The position numbers were made by a program, and so were the translations under genes. A stretch of DNA of 64,000 nt from Rathayibacter sp. VKM Ac-2759 (GTDB lineage: Bacteria > Actinomycetota > Actinomycetes > Actinomycetales > Microbacteriaceae): assembly GCF_009834225.1 (NCBI RefSeq), contig NZ_CP047176.1:2666001-2730000 (forward strand). Direction: 5' to 3'. A model generated the notes under the pieces. It saw only the letters and a program-made list of their open reading frames with translations. It did not search any database and was not told the DNA's origin. Below are positions 1 through 8,395 of this stretch, piece after piece; within the stretch, counting starts at the first letter, position 1, and each line of letters opens with the position of its first letter.

Positions 1-810
1 GACGAGCTCGAGCGGCACATCGCCGTCCGCGACGTCGGACTCGCGCTCCGGGAGGAGCACGGCGAGCGTGCGCCGGGCCATCGAGGAGACCAGCGAGCGC
101 TCGGCGGGAGACTCCGCCGTGGCGGCGGCCAGGAGGGTGGCGAGGACGTTGTCGTGCACGAGCGCGTCGACCTCGACCCGCTCCACCTCGCCGGCGTGCT
201 GCCGCATCGCGGCCTCGTACTGCTGCATGGCGGTCGTCTGGGCGCGGTCGACCTCGTCGGCCGACTGCCGGAGCACGGTGATCAGAACGAGCATCACGAA
301 GCCGACGATGCCGACGTAGAAGGCGTCGAGGATCGCGCGGGTGGGCTCGGCCGCGCCTCCGGAGGGGAGCACCCGGAGCACCCCGAACAGGAGCGGCGTC
401 GTGATCGCGTAGGCGATGGCGACGCGCAGCGGCGCGACGGTGGTGCAGAACGCCGTGCCGATGGTCATCAGGTACCAGATCCAGGGCGTCTCCTGGACGG
501 CGGCGTCGGGGAGGACCGAGAACGGCCAGGAGACGAGCGCGAGCAGGAGCCCGCCCGCGACCAGGACCGCGGTCACCCGGGTTCCCCGCCGGAGCACGGC
601 GGTGAGGACCGAGGCGGCGAGCGCGCCGAACACGAGGCCGAGGACGGGCCACGCCACCGCGGGCCGGAGGTCGGGGAGCTGGCCGAGGATCGGCGGGACC
701 GTCTGGAGCGCGAAGCCGAAGCCGAAGAACGAGACGACCGTGGCGATGATGCGGTCGATGCGCTCCCGGTTCGCCGGCGCGCGGACGGTCAGGACGTCAG
801 CGCCCGGCAT
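1..810 (-). CDS. Sensor histidine kinase, membrane-bound, C-terminus cut by window edge
   Basis: This open frame runs from an ATG at 810 to the window edge without a stop, giving 270 residues of the N-terminal part. Six hydrophobic segments are visible (about residues 21-41, 51-73, 80-100, 110-128, 130-147 and 158-181). A helical linker and the phosphoacceptor-like motif ALVHDNVLATLL (His219) follow. The ATPase domain must lie beyond the window. The start overlaps the end of the LuxR-type response regulator gene by 14 nt, so the two are translationally coupled and form a two-component pair. The signal sensed is unknown. The membrane-embedded sensor has no obvious large extracellular domain, which is common for actinobacterial kinases paired with NarL-type regulators. 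Confidence 0.8.
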   Translation of the reverse strand, partial: MPGADVLTVRAPANRERIDRIIATVVSFFGFGFALQTVPPILGQLPDLRPAVAWPVLGLVFGALAASVLTAVLRRGTRVTAVLVAGGLLLALVSWPFSVLPDAAVQETPWIWYLMTIGTAFCTTVAPLRVAIAYAITTPLLFGVLRVLPSGGAAEPTRAILDAFYVGIVGFVMLVLITVLRQSADEVDRAQTTAMQQYEAAMRQHAGEVERVEVDALVHDNVLATLLAAATAESPAERSLVSSMARRTLAVLLPERESDVADGDVPLELV

Positions 811-1483
811 CGCCGTCGTCCGGGTCGATGCCGGGGAGGATCCCGTCCTCCACCGCGCGGCGGAGGAGGTCGACCTTGGTCGGGGCGGGGCGGCCGATCT
901 CTACGTACTTGTCGCGGATCCGGTCGAGGTACTCCTTGGCGGTCGAGACCGAGATCTGCAGCCGCTCGGCGACGAGCTTCAGGGGCAGACCGGAGGCGTA
1001 GAGGTGCAGCACGTCGCGTTCGCGGCGGCCGAGGACCGCTCGGGCGAAGTCGTCGTCGGCGTCGATCGCCGACGCCCACTCGAGGTTGTTGAGCACTTCG
1101 CCGCGCGCGACCGTGCGGATCGCGGCGATGACGGTCGACATCGGCGACGACTTCGGGATGACTCCGGCAGCGCCCGCCGCGAGCGCCTCGCGCACCGCGA
1201 CGACACGATCGGCGATGCTGTGCACCAGCACGGCGGAGCCGCGGACCTGCCCCCACTTGACGTTGGCGGTGATGCTCGAGCCGTCGTTGAGCGAGAGGTC
1301 GAGGACGAGCACCTCGATCTCGGTGCCGCCGAGCACCTGCTCGAGCGCTCCGACCGTCTCGGCCGCGGCGACGACGTGCATCCCGGCACCCTCGATCGCG
1401 GCGGCGACGCCGAGGCGGACCGACTCGTGGTCGTCGACGATCGCCACTCGGACGCGGGCCTCAGTGCTCATCGTCGATTCCAT
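797..1483 (-). CDS. Two-component response regulator, NarL/LuxR family
   Basis: The 228-residue protein has a receiver domain with the acidic pair in VAIVDDHESVRLG and phosphoacceptor Asp62 in VLVLDLSLNDG. A C-terminal LuxR-type helix-turn-helix follows, at about residues 150-200 (LGRRERDVLHLYASG ... VAERLQISVSTAKEY). It is the DNA-binding partner of the downstream membrane kinase, with which it overlaps by 14 nt. The start could be ATG 1483 or the second ATG at 1471, which gives a more typical N-terminus. A TACCAT hexamer at 1492-1497 on the minus strand could serve as its own -10 element. The RNA methyltransferase gene ends only 26 bp upstream. Confidence 0.88.
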   Translation of the reverse strand: MESTMSTEARVRVAIVDDHESVRLGVAAAIEGAGMHVVAAAETVGALEQVLGGTEIEVLVLDLSLNDGSSITANVKWGQVRGSAVLVHSIADRVVAVREALAAGAAGVIPKSSPMSTVIAAIRTVARGEVLNNLEWASAIDADDDFARAVLGRRERDVLHLYASGLPLKLVAERLQISVSTAKEYLDRIRDKYVEIGRPAPTKVDLLRRAVEDGILPGIDPDDGDAGR

Positions 1484-1509
1484 CGGGTCTCATGGTACCG
1501 AGAGACACG

Positions 1510-2814
1510 TCACCCCTGGCGGCGGGTGAGGCGGGCGACGGCCTCCACGTGCGAGGTGTGCGGGAAGAGGTCGAAGCCGTCGAGCCGCTCGAGCTCGTAG
1601 CCGCCCGCCGTCAGCGACCCGACGTCGCGGGCGAGCGCGACCGGGTCGCAGGCGACGTAGACGAGCTGCGCGGGCGCCAGCTCGATCAGCGCATCGGTGA
1701 CGGCCCTGCCCGCTCCGGAGCGCGGAGGGTCCAGGACCACGGTGGCGGCGCGCCAGCGCTCCCGCTCGCGCGCATCCGCCTGGGCGATCGCGTCGCGGAG
1801 GTAGCGGTCGACGCGGGCGGTCACCGCTCGTGCGCCGGTCAGATCGGCCAGGTTCTCGAGCGCGTGCTCGGTCGCCCGCGCGTCGCTCTCGACGCTGGTG
1901 ACCCTGACGCCCGCGCCGAGGCGGTCGGCCAGCGCCGCGGCGAGCAGACCCACTCCCCCGTAGAGGTCGTGATTGGCCGAGCGCAGGTCGGCGAGCTCGG
2001 CGTCGACGCTCGCCTGCACGGCGTCGAAGAGAGTGGTCGCGGCACCGCGGTGCACCTGCCAGAAGCCGGCGCGGTCGACGCGGAACGTGCGGTCGGCGAC
2101 GAACTCGGTGACCACGGTGCGGTCCCGCCGCGCACGCTTGTCGGCCGGGTCGTGCACGAGGACGGCGGCTCCCTCCGACCCGGCGGCGTCGACGAGGTCG
2201 ACGACCGAGCCGGGAGCGAGACGCTCACCGAGCGGCGCCGCGGCCGTCGAGGCGGCGGTCGCGAGCGGCAGCGAGTCGACCGTCACGACGTGGTGGCTGC
2301 GCGCGGCGTAGGGGCCGACGCGGCCGTCGTCGTCGACGTGCAGACGGTTGCGCGTGCGCCAGCCGAGGCCACCGGAGTCGTCGTCGCCGAGAACCGGGGA
2401 GACCTCGACGCTCACCTCGCGGCGGGCGAAGCGCGAGAAGGAGTCCTCCAGCACGAGGCGCTTCAGGGTCCGCTGGTACTCGAGGGAGGCGTGGCCGAAC
2501 TCCGCTCCCCCGACGCGCTCCTCGGGCCGCCGGTCGAGCCCGGCCTCCGGCCAGACGTGCTCGACGCGGTGCGGCGACGCCTCGAGGACCTCGAGGGCCT
2601 CGGCCCGCCAGAAGCTGTCGTGCCGGACCTCGCTGATGCGCACGCGCACCCGCTCGCCCGGGAGGACGTCGGGCACGAAGACGACGCGGCCCTCGTGCCG
2701 GGCGACGAACACGCCGCCGTGCGCGACGTTGCTAATGTCGACCTCGATCTCGGTTCCGAGTGCGGGGTCGGCCCTCTCGGGGCGGGACGGCGCGCGGGAC
2801 GGAGTCTGTGCCAT
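1510..2814 (-). CDS. Class I SAM-dependent RNA methyltransferase, TrmA/RlmCD-like
   Basis: The protein has 434 residues if started at ATG 2814; a longer frame upstream lacks support. An N-terminal TRAM-like beta-barrel (about residues 18-75, IEVDISNVAHGGVFVARHEG) is followed by a SAM-binding fold. The fold carries a motif I variant (DLYGGVGLLAAALADR), motif IV VVLDPPRSG and the catalytic cysteine in YVACDPVALARD. The family methylates C5 of uridine in tRNA or rRNA. The iron-sulfur region found in the RumA branch is degenerate: the segment VGGAEFGHASLEYQ aligns with the family's CGGC stretch but has no cysteine. Which uridine is modified cannot be read from the sequence. The gene is divergent from maf, with 44 bp between starts. 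Confidence 0.85.
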   Translation of the reverse strand: MAQTPSRAPSRPERADPALGTEIEVDISNVAHGGVFVARHEGRVVFVPDVLPGERVRVRISEVRHDSFWRAEALEVLEASPHRVEHVWPEAGLDRRPEERVGGAEFGHASLEYQRTLKRLVLEDSFSRFARREVSVEVSPVLGDDDSGGLGWRTRNRLHVDDDGRVGPYAARSHHVVTVDSLPLATAASTAAAPLGERLAPGSVVDLVDAAGSEGAAVLVHDPADKRARRDRTVVTEFVADRTFRVDRAGFWQVHRGAATTLFDAVQASVDAELADLRSANHDLYGGVGLLAAALADRLGAGVRVTSVESDARATEHALENLADLTGARAVTARVDRYLRDAIAQADARERERWRAATVVLDPPRSGAGRAVTDALIELAPAQLVYVACDPVALARDVGSLTAGGYELERLDGFDLFPHTSHVEAVARLTRRQG

Positions 2815-2858
2815 CCGTCGAGCATCCCACAGCGTGGGCCCGGCCGCAGGGAGCCCGC

Positions 2859-3485
2859 GTGCGCCTCTACCTCGCCTCCACCTCCCCCGCCCGGCTCGCG
2901 CTGCTGCGGGCCTCGGGCATCGAGCCAATCGTCGTGCCGTCCGAGGTCGACGAACCGGCCGCGGTCGCCCGCGCCGAGGCCGAGGGCGGGGGCACCCTCG
3001 ACGCCGACGCGACCGTCGCGCTGCTCGCGCGGGCGAAGGCGACCGCCGTCCTCGGGCCGGAGGTCGACGGGCTCGTCCTCGGCGGCGACTCCGCCTTCGT
3101 GCTCGACGGGATCGTGCACGGCAAGCCGCACGAGCCCGAGCGCGCCCGGGAGCGCTGGCGGGCCCAGCGCGGACGCACCGGGCACCTCCACTCCGGTCAC
3201 TGGCTGATCGACCACCGCGGCGGGCGGCTGAACGCCGAGGCCGGCGCGGTCACGACGTCGGCGGTCACGTTCGCGGCCGACCTCGACGACTCCGAGATCG
3301 ACGCGTACATCGCCACCGGTGAGCCCCTCGAGGTCGCGGGAGCCTTCACCATCGACGGTCTCGCGGCGGGATTCATCACGCGGATCGAGGGCGATCCCTC
3401 GACCGTCATCGGGATGTCGGTGCCGACTCTGCGCACGCTGGTCCGCGGATTCGGGATCGCCTGGCCCTCGCTCTGGAACCGCTGA
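2859..3485 (+). CDS. maf: Maf/HAM1-like nucleoside triphosphate pyrophosphatase
   Basis: The protein has 208 residues from GTG 2859. The N-terminus RLYLASTSPARLALLRASG matches the signature phosphate-binding loop of Maf proteins. Further family landmarks are the acidic segment VLGGDSAFVLDG, HGKPHEPERA, and the C-terminal VIGMSVPTLRTLV. Maf proteins hydrolyse non-canonical or modified NTPs to the monophosphate plus PPi, preventing their incorporation into nucleic acid, and are linked to septum inhibition. In actinobacteria maf typically sits next to acyl-CoA carboxylase genes, as it does here: the alpha chain begins 156 bp downstream. The ORF can be extended 99 bp upstream, but that would run into the divergent methyltransferase gene. 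Confidence 0.9.
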   Translation: MRLYLASTSPARLALLRASGIEPIVVPSEVDEPAAVARAEAEGGGTLDADATVALLARAKATAVLGPEVDGLVLGGDSAFVLDGIVHGKPHEPERARERWRAQRGRTGHLHSGHWLIDHRGGRLNAEAGAVTTSAVTFAADLDDSEIDAYIATGEPLEVAGAFTIDGLAAGFITRIEGDPSTVIGMSVPTLRTLVRGFGIAWPSLWNR

Positions 3486-3641
3486 CGGGCGCCACCGGGG
3501 AGCGCTGACGCGCCTCCGCCGGCTCGTCCGGGAAACCGCGCTCGCGCGCTCGCGCCGTTGTCAGGAACCGACGAAGCCCCCTCTCTTCTTTGTGGAGCGC
3601 CGCGCCGGGCATCGCCGAGAGGCCCCCTAGTGTTGGGGACC

Positions 3642-5402
3642 ATGTCACGCATTACGAAGGTGCTCATCGCCAACCGAGGCGAGATCGCCGTCCGAGTCAT
3701 CCGTGCCGCCCGTGACAGCGGGATCGCCTCCGTCGCCGTCTACGCCGACCAGGACCGCGACGCCGTCCACAGCCGCCTCGCCGACGAGGCCTACGCACTC
3801 GGCGGGACCACCAGCGCCGAGACCTACCTCGTGGTCGACAAGATCCTCTCGGTCGCCCGCCGCTCCGGCGCCGACGCCGTGCACCCGGGCTACGGGTTCC
3901 TCGCCGAGAACGCCGACTTCGCACGCGCCGTCATCGACGCCGGACTCGTCTGGATCGGCCCCAGCCCCGAGGCGATCGAGCGCCTGGGCGACAAGGTCTC
4001 GGCGCGCCACGTCGCCGAGAAGGTCGGCGCCCCTCTCGCGCCGGGCACGCTGAACCCCGTCTCGGGCGCGGCCGAGGTCCTCGAGTTCGTCGACCAGCAC
4101 GGCCTGCCCGTCGCGATCAAGGCGGCGTTCGGAGGAGGCGGCCGCGGTCTGAAGGTCGCCCGCGAGCGCGACGAGGTCGAGGAGCTCTTCGCCTCCGCGA
4201 CCCGCGAGGCCGTCGCCGCGTTCGGCCGCGGCGAGTGCTTCGTCGAGAAGTACCTCGACCAGCCGCGCCACGTCGAGACGCAGTGCCTCGCCGACGCGCA
4301 CGGCACCGTCGTCGTCGTCTCGACCCGCGACTGCTCGCTGCAGCGCCGGCACCAGAAGCTCGTCGAGGAGGCGCCCGCGCCGTTCCTCACCGAGGCGCAG
4401 AACACCGAGCTCTACCGGGCGTCGAAGGCGATCCTCCGCGAGGTCGGCTACGTCGGCGCCGGCACCTGCGAGTTCCTCATCGGCAAGGACGGCACCGTCT
4501 CGTTCCTCGAGGTGAACACCCGTTTGCAGGTCGAGCACCCCGTGTCCGAGGAGGTCACCGGCATCGACCTCGTCCGCGAGCAGTTCCGCCTCGCCGAGGG
4601 CGGCACCCTCGACTACGACGACCCGGAGCCCCGCGGCCACTCCTTCGAGTTCCGCATCAACGGCGAGGACGCCGGCCGCGGGTTCCTGCCCGCCCCGGGT
4701 CCCATCCACGTCTTCAAGGCCCCCGGCGGACCGGGCGTGCGCGTCGACTCCGGCGTCGTCGCCGGCGACGTCATCTCGGGGTCGTTCGACTCCCTGCTCG
4801 CGAAGCTCATCGTCACGGGCAGCACCCGCGAGGAGGCGCTCCAGCGCTCCCGCCGCGCCCTCGCCGAGTTCGAGGTCACGGGCCTGCCCACGGTGCTCCC
4901 CTTCCACCGCGTCATCGTCGAGGACCCGGCCTTCGCCCCCGAGGGCGACGCCCCGTTCTCGATCTACACCCGCTGGATCGAGACCGAGTTCGACAACACC
5001 ATCGAGGCGTGGAGCGGCGAGCCCGGCGCCATCCCGGAGCCCGGCGCCCGCCAGAGCGTCGTCGTCGAGGTCGACGGCCGCCGCGTCGACGTGTCGCTGC
5101 CCAGCGACCTCATCGGAACGGCACCGGCCCGCGGGACGGCGACCGCCGCGCCCAAGCGCCGCGGCGCCGGCTCCGTGAGCACCGTCACCGGCGACTCCGT
5201 CACCGCGCCGATGCAGGCGACCATCGTCAAGGTCGCCGTCGCCGAGGGCGACTCGGTCGTCGCGGGCGACCTCGTCGTCGTGCTCGAGGCCATGAAGATG
5301 GAGCAGCCGCTCACCGCCCACAAGGACGGCACCGTCCGCGGCCTCGCCGCCGAGGCCGGGACGACCGTGTCCTCGGGCCACGTGCTGTTGTCCATCGTCT
5401 GA
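3642..5402 (+). CDS. accA: Acyl-CoA carboxylase alpha chain (biotin carboxylase + BCCP fusion)
   Basis: The 586-residue fusion is typical of actinobacterial acetyl/propionyl-CoA carboxylase alpha subunits. The N-terminal biotin carboxylase starts at [16 protein letters not shown]. It contains the ATP-grasp glycine-rich loop [15 protein letters not shown] and the catalytic [16 protein letters not shown] segment. The C-terminal BCCP domain (last ~75 residues) has the biotinylation site EAMKMEQ. The enzyme carboxylates biotin with ATP and bicarbonate and needs a beta carboxyltransferase subunit, which is not in this window. ATG 3642 was chosen because the conserved sequence begins immediately after it. 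A TAGTGT hexamer 8 nt upstream suggests a very short leader. Confidence 0.93.
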   Translation: MSRITKVLIANRGEIAVRVIRAARDSGIASVAVYADQDRDAVHSRLADEAYALGGTTSAETYLVVDKILSVARRSGADAVHPGYGFLAENADFARAVIDAGLVWIGPSPEAIERLGDKVSARHVAEKVGAPLAPGTLNPVSGAAEVLEFVDQHGLPVAIKAAFGGGGRGLKVARERDEVEELFASATREAVAAFGRGECFVEKYLDQPRHVETQCLADAHGTVVVVSTRDCSLQRRHQKLVEEAPAPFLTEAQNTELYRASKAILREVGYVGAGTCEFLIGKDGTVSFLEVNTRLQVEHPVSEEVTGIDLVREQFRLAEGGTLDYDDPEPRGHSFEFRINGEDAGRGFLPAPGPIHVFKAPGGPGVRVDSGVVAGDVISGSFDSLLAKLIVTGSTREEALQRSRRALAEFEVTGLPTVLPFHRVIVEDPAFAPEGDAPFSIYTRWIETEFDNTIEAWSGEPGAIPEPGARQSVVVEVDGRRVDVSLPSDLIGTAPARGTATAAPKRRGAGSVSTVTGDSVTAPMQATIVKVAVAEGDSVVAGDLVVVLEAMKMEQPLTAHKDGTVRGLAAEAGTTVSSGHVLLSIV

Positions 5403-6028
5403 GTCGTCTTCTGAGCCGCTCCCTGCGCGACTCAGCGCGGTCGGCTTCTCGAGGTGGGTCGCGCTCCGCAGAGCGAGTCGCGTCGCACTGCCTCGAATCG
5501 CTGACACGCGATTCTCGGTCGCGCGCTCGACCCGACGGTAGCGGCGGCCCGACGAGCGCAACGCCGCGCCCTCCACCCCGCTGGTCGAGTAGCCCCGCAG
5601 GGGCTCATCGAGGCTGCATCCCCTCTGCTCGCAGCGCCGGCCTTCTGACGGCCGTGGATCTCGATACGCCCGCTCCGCGGCCTACTCGATCACCAGGCAC
5701 CGGACACGCACCTCGTCGGCCCGACACCCCGCTGGTCGAGTAGCCCCGCAGGGGCGCATCGAGACCCCACCCCTCCGGCGGGCGGGCCGACGAGCAGCAA
5801 CCACTGACGGCGGATCTCGATACGCCCGCTCCGCGGCCTACTCGATCACCAGGCACCGGACACGCACCCTCCACCTTTCTCAGCGAAGGACGAGGGCGCG
5901 ATCGAGAAACGCGTGTCAGCGTTTCTCGACAGCCCGACGCGACACGCTCCGCGGAACGCACCATCTCGACAAGCCGACTGCGCGGAGCCGCGCGGGGAGC
6001 GGCTCCGCGAGAGGCGCGGCCGTCGGCT
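5403..6028. repeat. Repeat-filled intergenic region (two palindrome families)
   Basis: No gene was found in these 626 bp. A roughly 110-bp element (5411-5520) lies inverted relative to a second copy (5904-6013). Between them lie two direct copies, 151 bp apart, of a head-to-head pair of 35-40 bp palindromic modules: 5581-5612 with 5657-5696, and 5732-5764 with 5813-5853. The modules read ctggtcgagtagccccgcag in one orientation and gatctcgatacgcccgctcc in the other. ORFs here are by-products of the repeats. The region lies between convergent genes (accA and the quinone reductase), so it may serve as a bidirectional transcript end. Confidence 0.85.
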
Positions 6029-7468
6029 TCAGCCGACGATGTGCATGGCGCGCGCCGCCTCCGAGATGGAGCCGGTGAGGCTCGGGTAGACGGTGAAGGC
6101 GCGGGCGACCTGGTCGACGGTGAGGCGGTGCTCGACGGCGAGGGCGAGGGGGAAGATCAGCTCGCTCGCCTTCGGGGCGACGATGACGCCTCCGATGACC
6201 GTGCCGGAGCCGGTGCGGGCGAACAGCTTCACGAAGCCGTCGCGGATGCCCATCATCTTCGCGCGCGGGTTCGCCGCGAGCGGCAGCTTGTAGATCTCTC
6301 CCTGCGCGATGCCCTCCTCGATCTCGCGCTGGCTCCAGCCGACCGTCGCGATCTCGGGCTGCGTGAAGATGTTCGCCGCGACGTTGCGCACCTCCGTCGG
6401 GTTGACCGCGTCGCCCATCGCGTGGAACACGCCGGTGCGGCCCTGCATGGCGGCGACGGAGGCGAGCGGCAGGAAGGTCGTGCAGTCGCCGGCCGCGTAG
6501 ATCGAGGGCACGCTCGTGCGCGCGACGCGGTTGACGCGGATGTGACCCGACTCGGTGAGCTGGACGCCGGCGTCCTCGAGGCCGATGCCCGCCGTGTTCG
6601 GCACGGAGCCGACCGCCATCAGGCAGTGCGAGCCCTCGACCACGCGGCCGTCGGACAGCACGGCCCGCACGCCCTTCTCGGTGCGCTCGACCCGGTCGGC
6701 GCGCGACTTCGAGAGCACGACCATGCCGTTGCGCTTGAAGACGTTCTCGATCACGGCGGCGGCGTCGGCGTCCTCGCCGGGCAGCACCTGGTCGCGCGAG
6801 GAGATCAGGGTGACCTTCGCCCCCAGCGCGCGGTAGGCGGAGGCGAACTCGGCGCCGGTCACGCCGGAGCCGACGACGATGAGGTGCTCGGGCACCGACT
6901 TGAGGTTGTAGAGCTGGGTCCAGCTCATGATCCGCTCGCCGTCGGGAGCGGCGGTCGGGAGCACACGGGGGCTCGCACCGACCGACACGACGATGGTGTC
7001 GGCCTCGATGCGGTCGAAGTCCATGCCCTCGCCGCCGGCCGCGGTCGAGACGATCAGCGCGTTCGTGCCGTCGAGACGGCCGTCGCCCTGGATGATCTTC
7101 ACGCCGTGGTGGACGAGGTTCGCGCGCATGTCCTCCGACTGCTGCCGCGCGAGGCCGAGGAGGCGCTTGTTGACGGTGGCGAGGTTCACGGCGACCTCGG
7201 GCCGGACCGGCTTGTTCGTCTGCTCCGAGCGGGTGAAGAACTGCACGCCCAGGTCGGACGCCTCGCCGATGGCGTTGGTCGCCTCCGCGGTCGCGATGAG
7301 GGACTTCGACGGGACGACGTCGGTGATGACCGCGGAGCCGCCGACTCCCACCCGCTCGACCAGGGTGACCTCGGCGCCGAGCTGGGCTCCGGCGATGGCG
7401 GCTTCGTAGCCACCGGGTCCTCCTCCGAGTACAGCGATCCTCTGCGCGCGCTCGAACTCGTAAGCCAT
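6029..7468 (-). CDS. lpdA: NAD(P)H-quinone dehydrogenase, LpdA/Rv3303c type flavoprotein disulfide reductase
   Basis: The 479-residue flavoprotein starts at ATG 7468. An FAD Rossmann motif (AVLGGGPGGYEAAIAGAQLG) is followed by a central NAD(P) motif (LIVVGSGVTGAEFASAYRALG), the second FAD segment (IYAAGDCTTFLPLASVAAMQG) and the dimerisation domain. The region that should hold the redox CxxxxC reads GGSAVITDVVPSKSLIA, so both cysteines are absent. That is characteristic of the mycobacterial LpdA branch, which reduces quinones with NAD(P)H and is not a lipoamide dehydrogenase. It probably acts in oxidative-stress defence. The gene is divergent from the purine-nucleoside phosphorylase gene. Confidence 0.85.
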   Translation of the reverse strand: MAYEFERAQRIAVLGGGPGGYEAAIAGAQLGAEVTLVERVGVGGSAVITDVVPSKSLIATAEATNAIGEASDLGVQFFTRSEQTNKPVRPEVAVNLATVNKRLLGLARQQSEDMRANLVHHGVKIIQGDGRLDGTNALIVSTAAGGEGMDFDRIEADTIVVSVGASPRVLPTAAPDGERIMSWTQLYNLKSVPEHLIVVGSGVTGAEFASAYRALGAKVTLISSRDQVLPGEDADAAAVIENVFKRNGMVVLSKSRADRVERTEKGVRAVLSDGRVVEGSHCLMAVGSVPNTAGIGLEDAGVQLTESGHIRVNRVARTSVPSIYAAGDCTTFLPLASVAAMQGRTGVFHAMGDAVNPTEVRNVAANIFTQPEIATVGWSQREIEEGIAQGEIYKLPLAANPRAKMMGIRDGFVKLFARTGSGTVIGGVIVAPKASELIFPLALAVEHRLTVDQVARAFTVYPSLTGSISEAARAMHIVG

Positions 7469-7549
7469 GGCTCCATCATCCCTTCTCGCTGGGAATCCGC
7501 CCAATCGCCGAGCGTCCGGGGAGGCGGGCGCTCCGCTGCGCACCCTGGA

Positions 7550-7555
7550 TAGGGT
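7550..7555 (+). promoter_or_regulatory. -10 element, leaderless type
   Basis: The hexamer TAGGGT ends 6 nt before the ATG of the purine-nucleoside phosphorylase gene, placing the expected transcription start at or next to the start codon. No separate Shine-Dalgarno is needed, although the G-rich gggtgg between them could also pair weakly with 16S rRNA. Confidence 0.5.
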
Positions 7556-7561
7556 GGGTGG

Positions 7562-8395
7562 ATGGCCGACCAGATCCCGAATCCGCTCGATTCCCCCGCC
7601 GCCGATCCGTTCGCGATCGCCGCCGACGCCGCCTCGCAGATCGCCGAGGCGACCGGAGTCGAGAGGCACGACATCGCCCTCACCCTCGGCAGCGGCTGGG
7701 GCAAGGCCGCCGACCTGATCGGCGAGACGACGGCCACGGTCGACGCCTCCGAGATCGTGGGCTTCTCGAAGCCCGCCGTGCACGGCCACGGAGGCACGCT
7801 CCGCTCGGTCCTGCTGCCCACCGGCAAGCGCGCCCTGATCATCGGCGCCCGCACCCACTACTACGAGGGCTACGGCGTCCGGCGGGTCGCGCACAGCGTC
7901 CGCACCGCCGCGGCGACGGGTGCGTCGGTGATGATCCTCACCAACGGCGCCGGAGGCATCAAGGAGCACTGGACGCCCGGCACACCCGTGCTGATCAGCG
8001 ACCACATCAACCTGACGGCCGACTCGCCGCTCGAGGGCGCGACCTTCGTCGACCTCACCGACCTCTACTCCTCGCGCTTGCGCAGCCTCGCCCGCGAGAC
8101 GCGGGCCGACCTCGACGACGGCGTCTACGTGCAGTTCCGCGGCCCGCACTACGAGACCCCCGCCGAGGTCCAGATGGCGCGGATCATCGGCGGGCACATC
8201 GTCGGCATGTCCACCGCGCTCGAGGCGATCGCCGCCCGAGAGGCCGGGATGGAGGTGCTCGGCATGTCGCTGATCACGAACCTCGCCGCGGGCATCCAGA
8301 AGACACCCCTCAGCCACGAAGAGGTGCTCGAGGCGGGCCGGAACGCGGAGGACGACCTCGCGCGCCTCCTCGCCGGGATCACGGGCGCCCTGTGA
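7562..8395 (+). CDS. punA: Purine-nucleoside phosphorylase, trimeric type
   Basis: The 277-residue protein cleaves purine (deoxy)nucleosides with phosphate to the free base and (deoxy)ribose-1-phosphate. Family landmarks are the phosphate loop LTLGSGWGKAA, the RTHYYEGYG segment, ILTNGAGGI, and GMSTALEAIAARE followed by GMSLITNLAAGI. The length is usual for the family. The gene is translationally coupled to the phosphosugar mutase: the overlap GTGA joins the two. A mutase that handles pentose or hexose phosphates is therefore a logical partner for the ribose-1-phosphate made here. Together with the nucleoside uptake operon at 10.4-19.5 kb it completes purine salvage. Confidence 0.93.
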   Translation: MADQIPNPLDSPAADPFAIAADAASQIAEATGVERHDIALTLGSGWGKAADLIGETTATVDASEIVGFSKPAVHGHGGTLRSVLLPTGKRALIIGARTHYYEGYGVRRVAHSVRTAAATGASVMILTNGAGGIKEHWTPGTPVLISDHINLTADSPLEGATFVDLTDLYSSRLRSLARETRADLDDGVYVQFRGPHYETPAEVQMARIIGGHIVGMSTALEAIAAREAGMEVLGMSLITNLAAGIQKTPLSHEEVLEAGRNAEDDLARLLAGITGAL

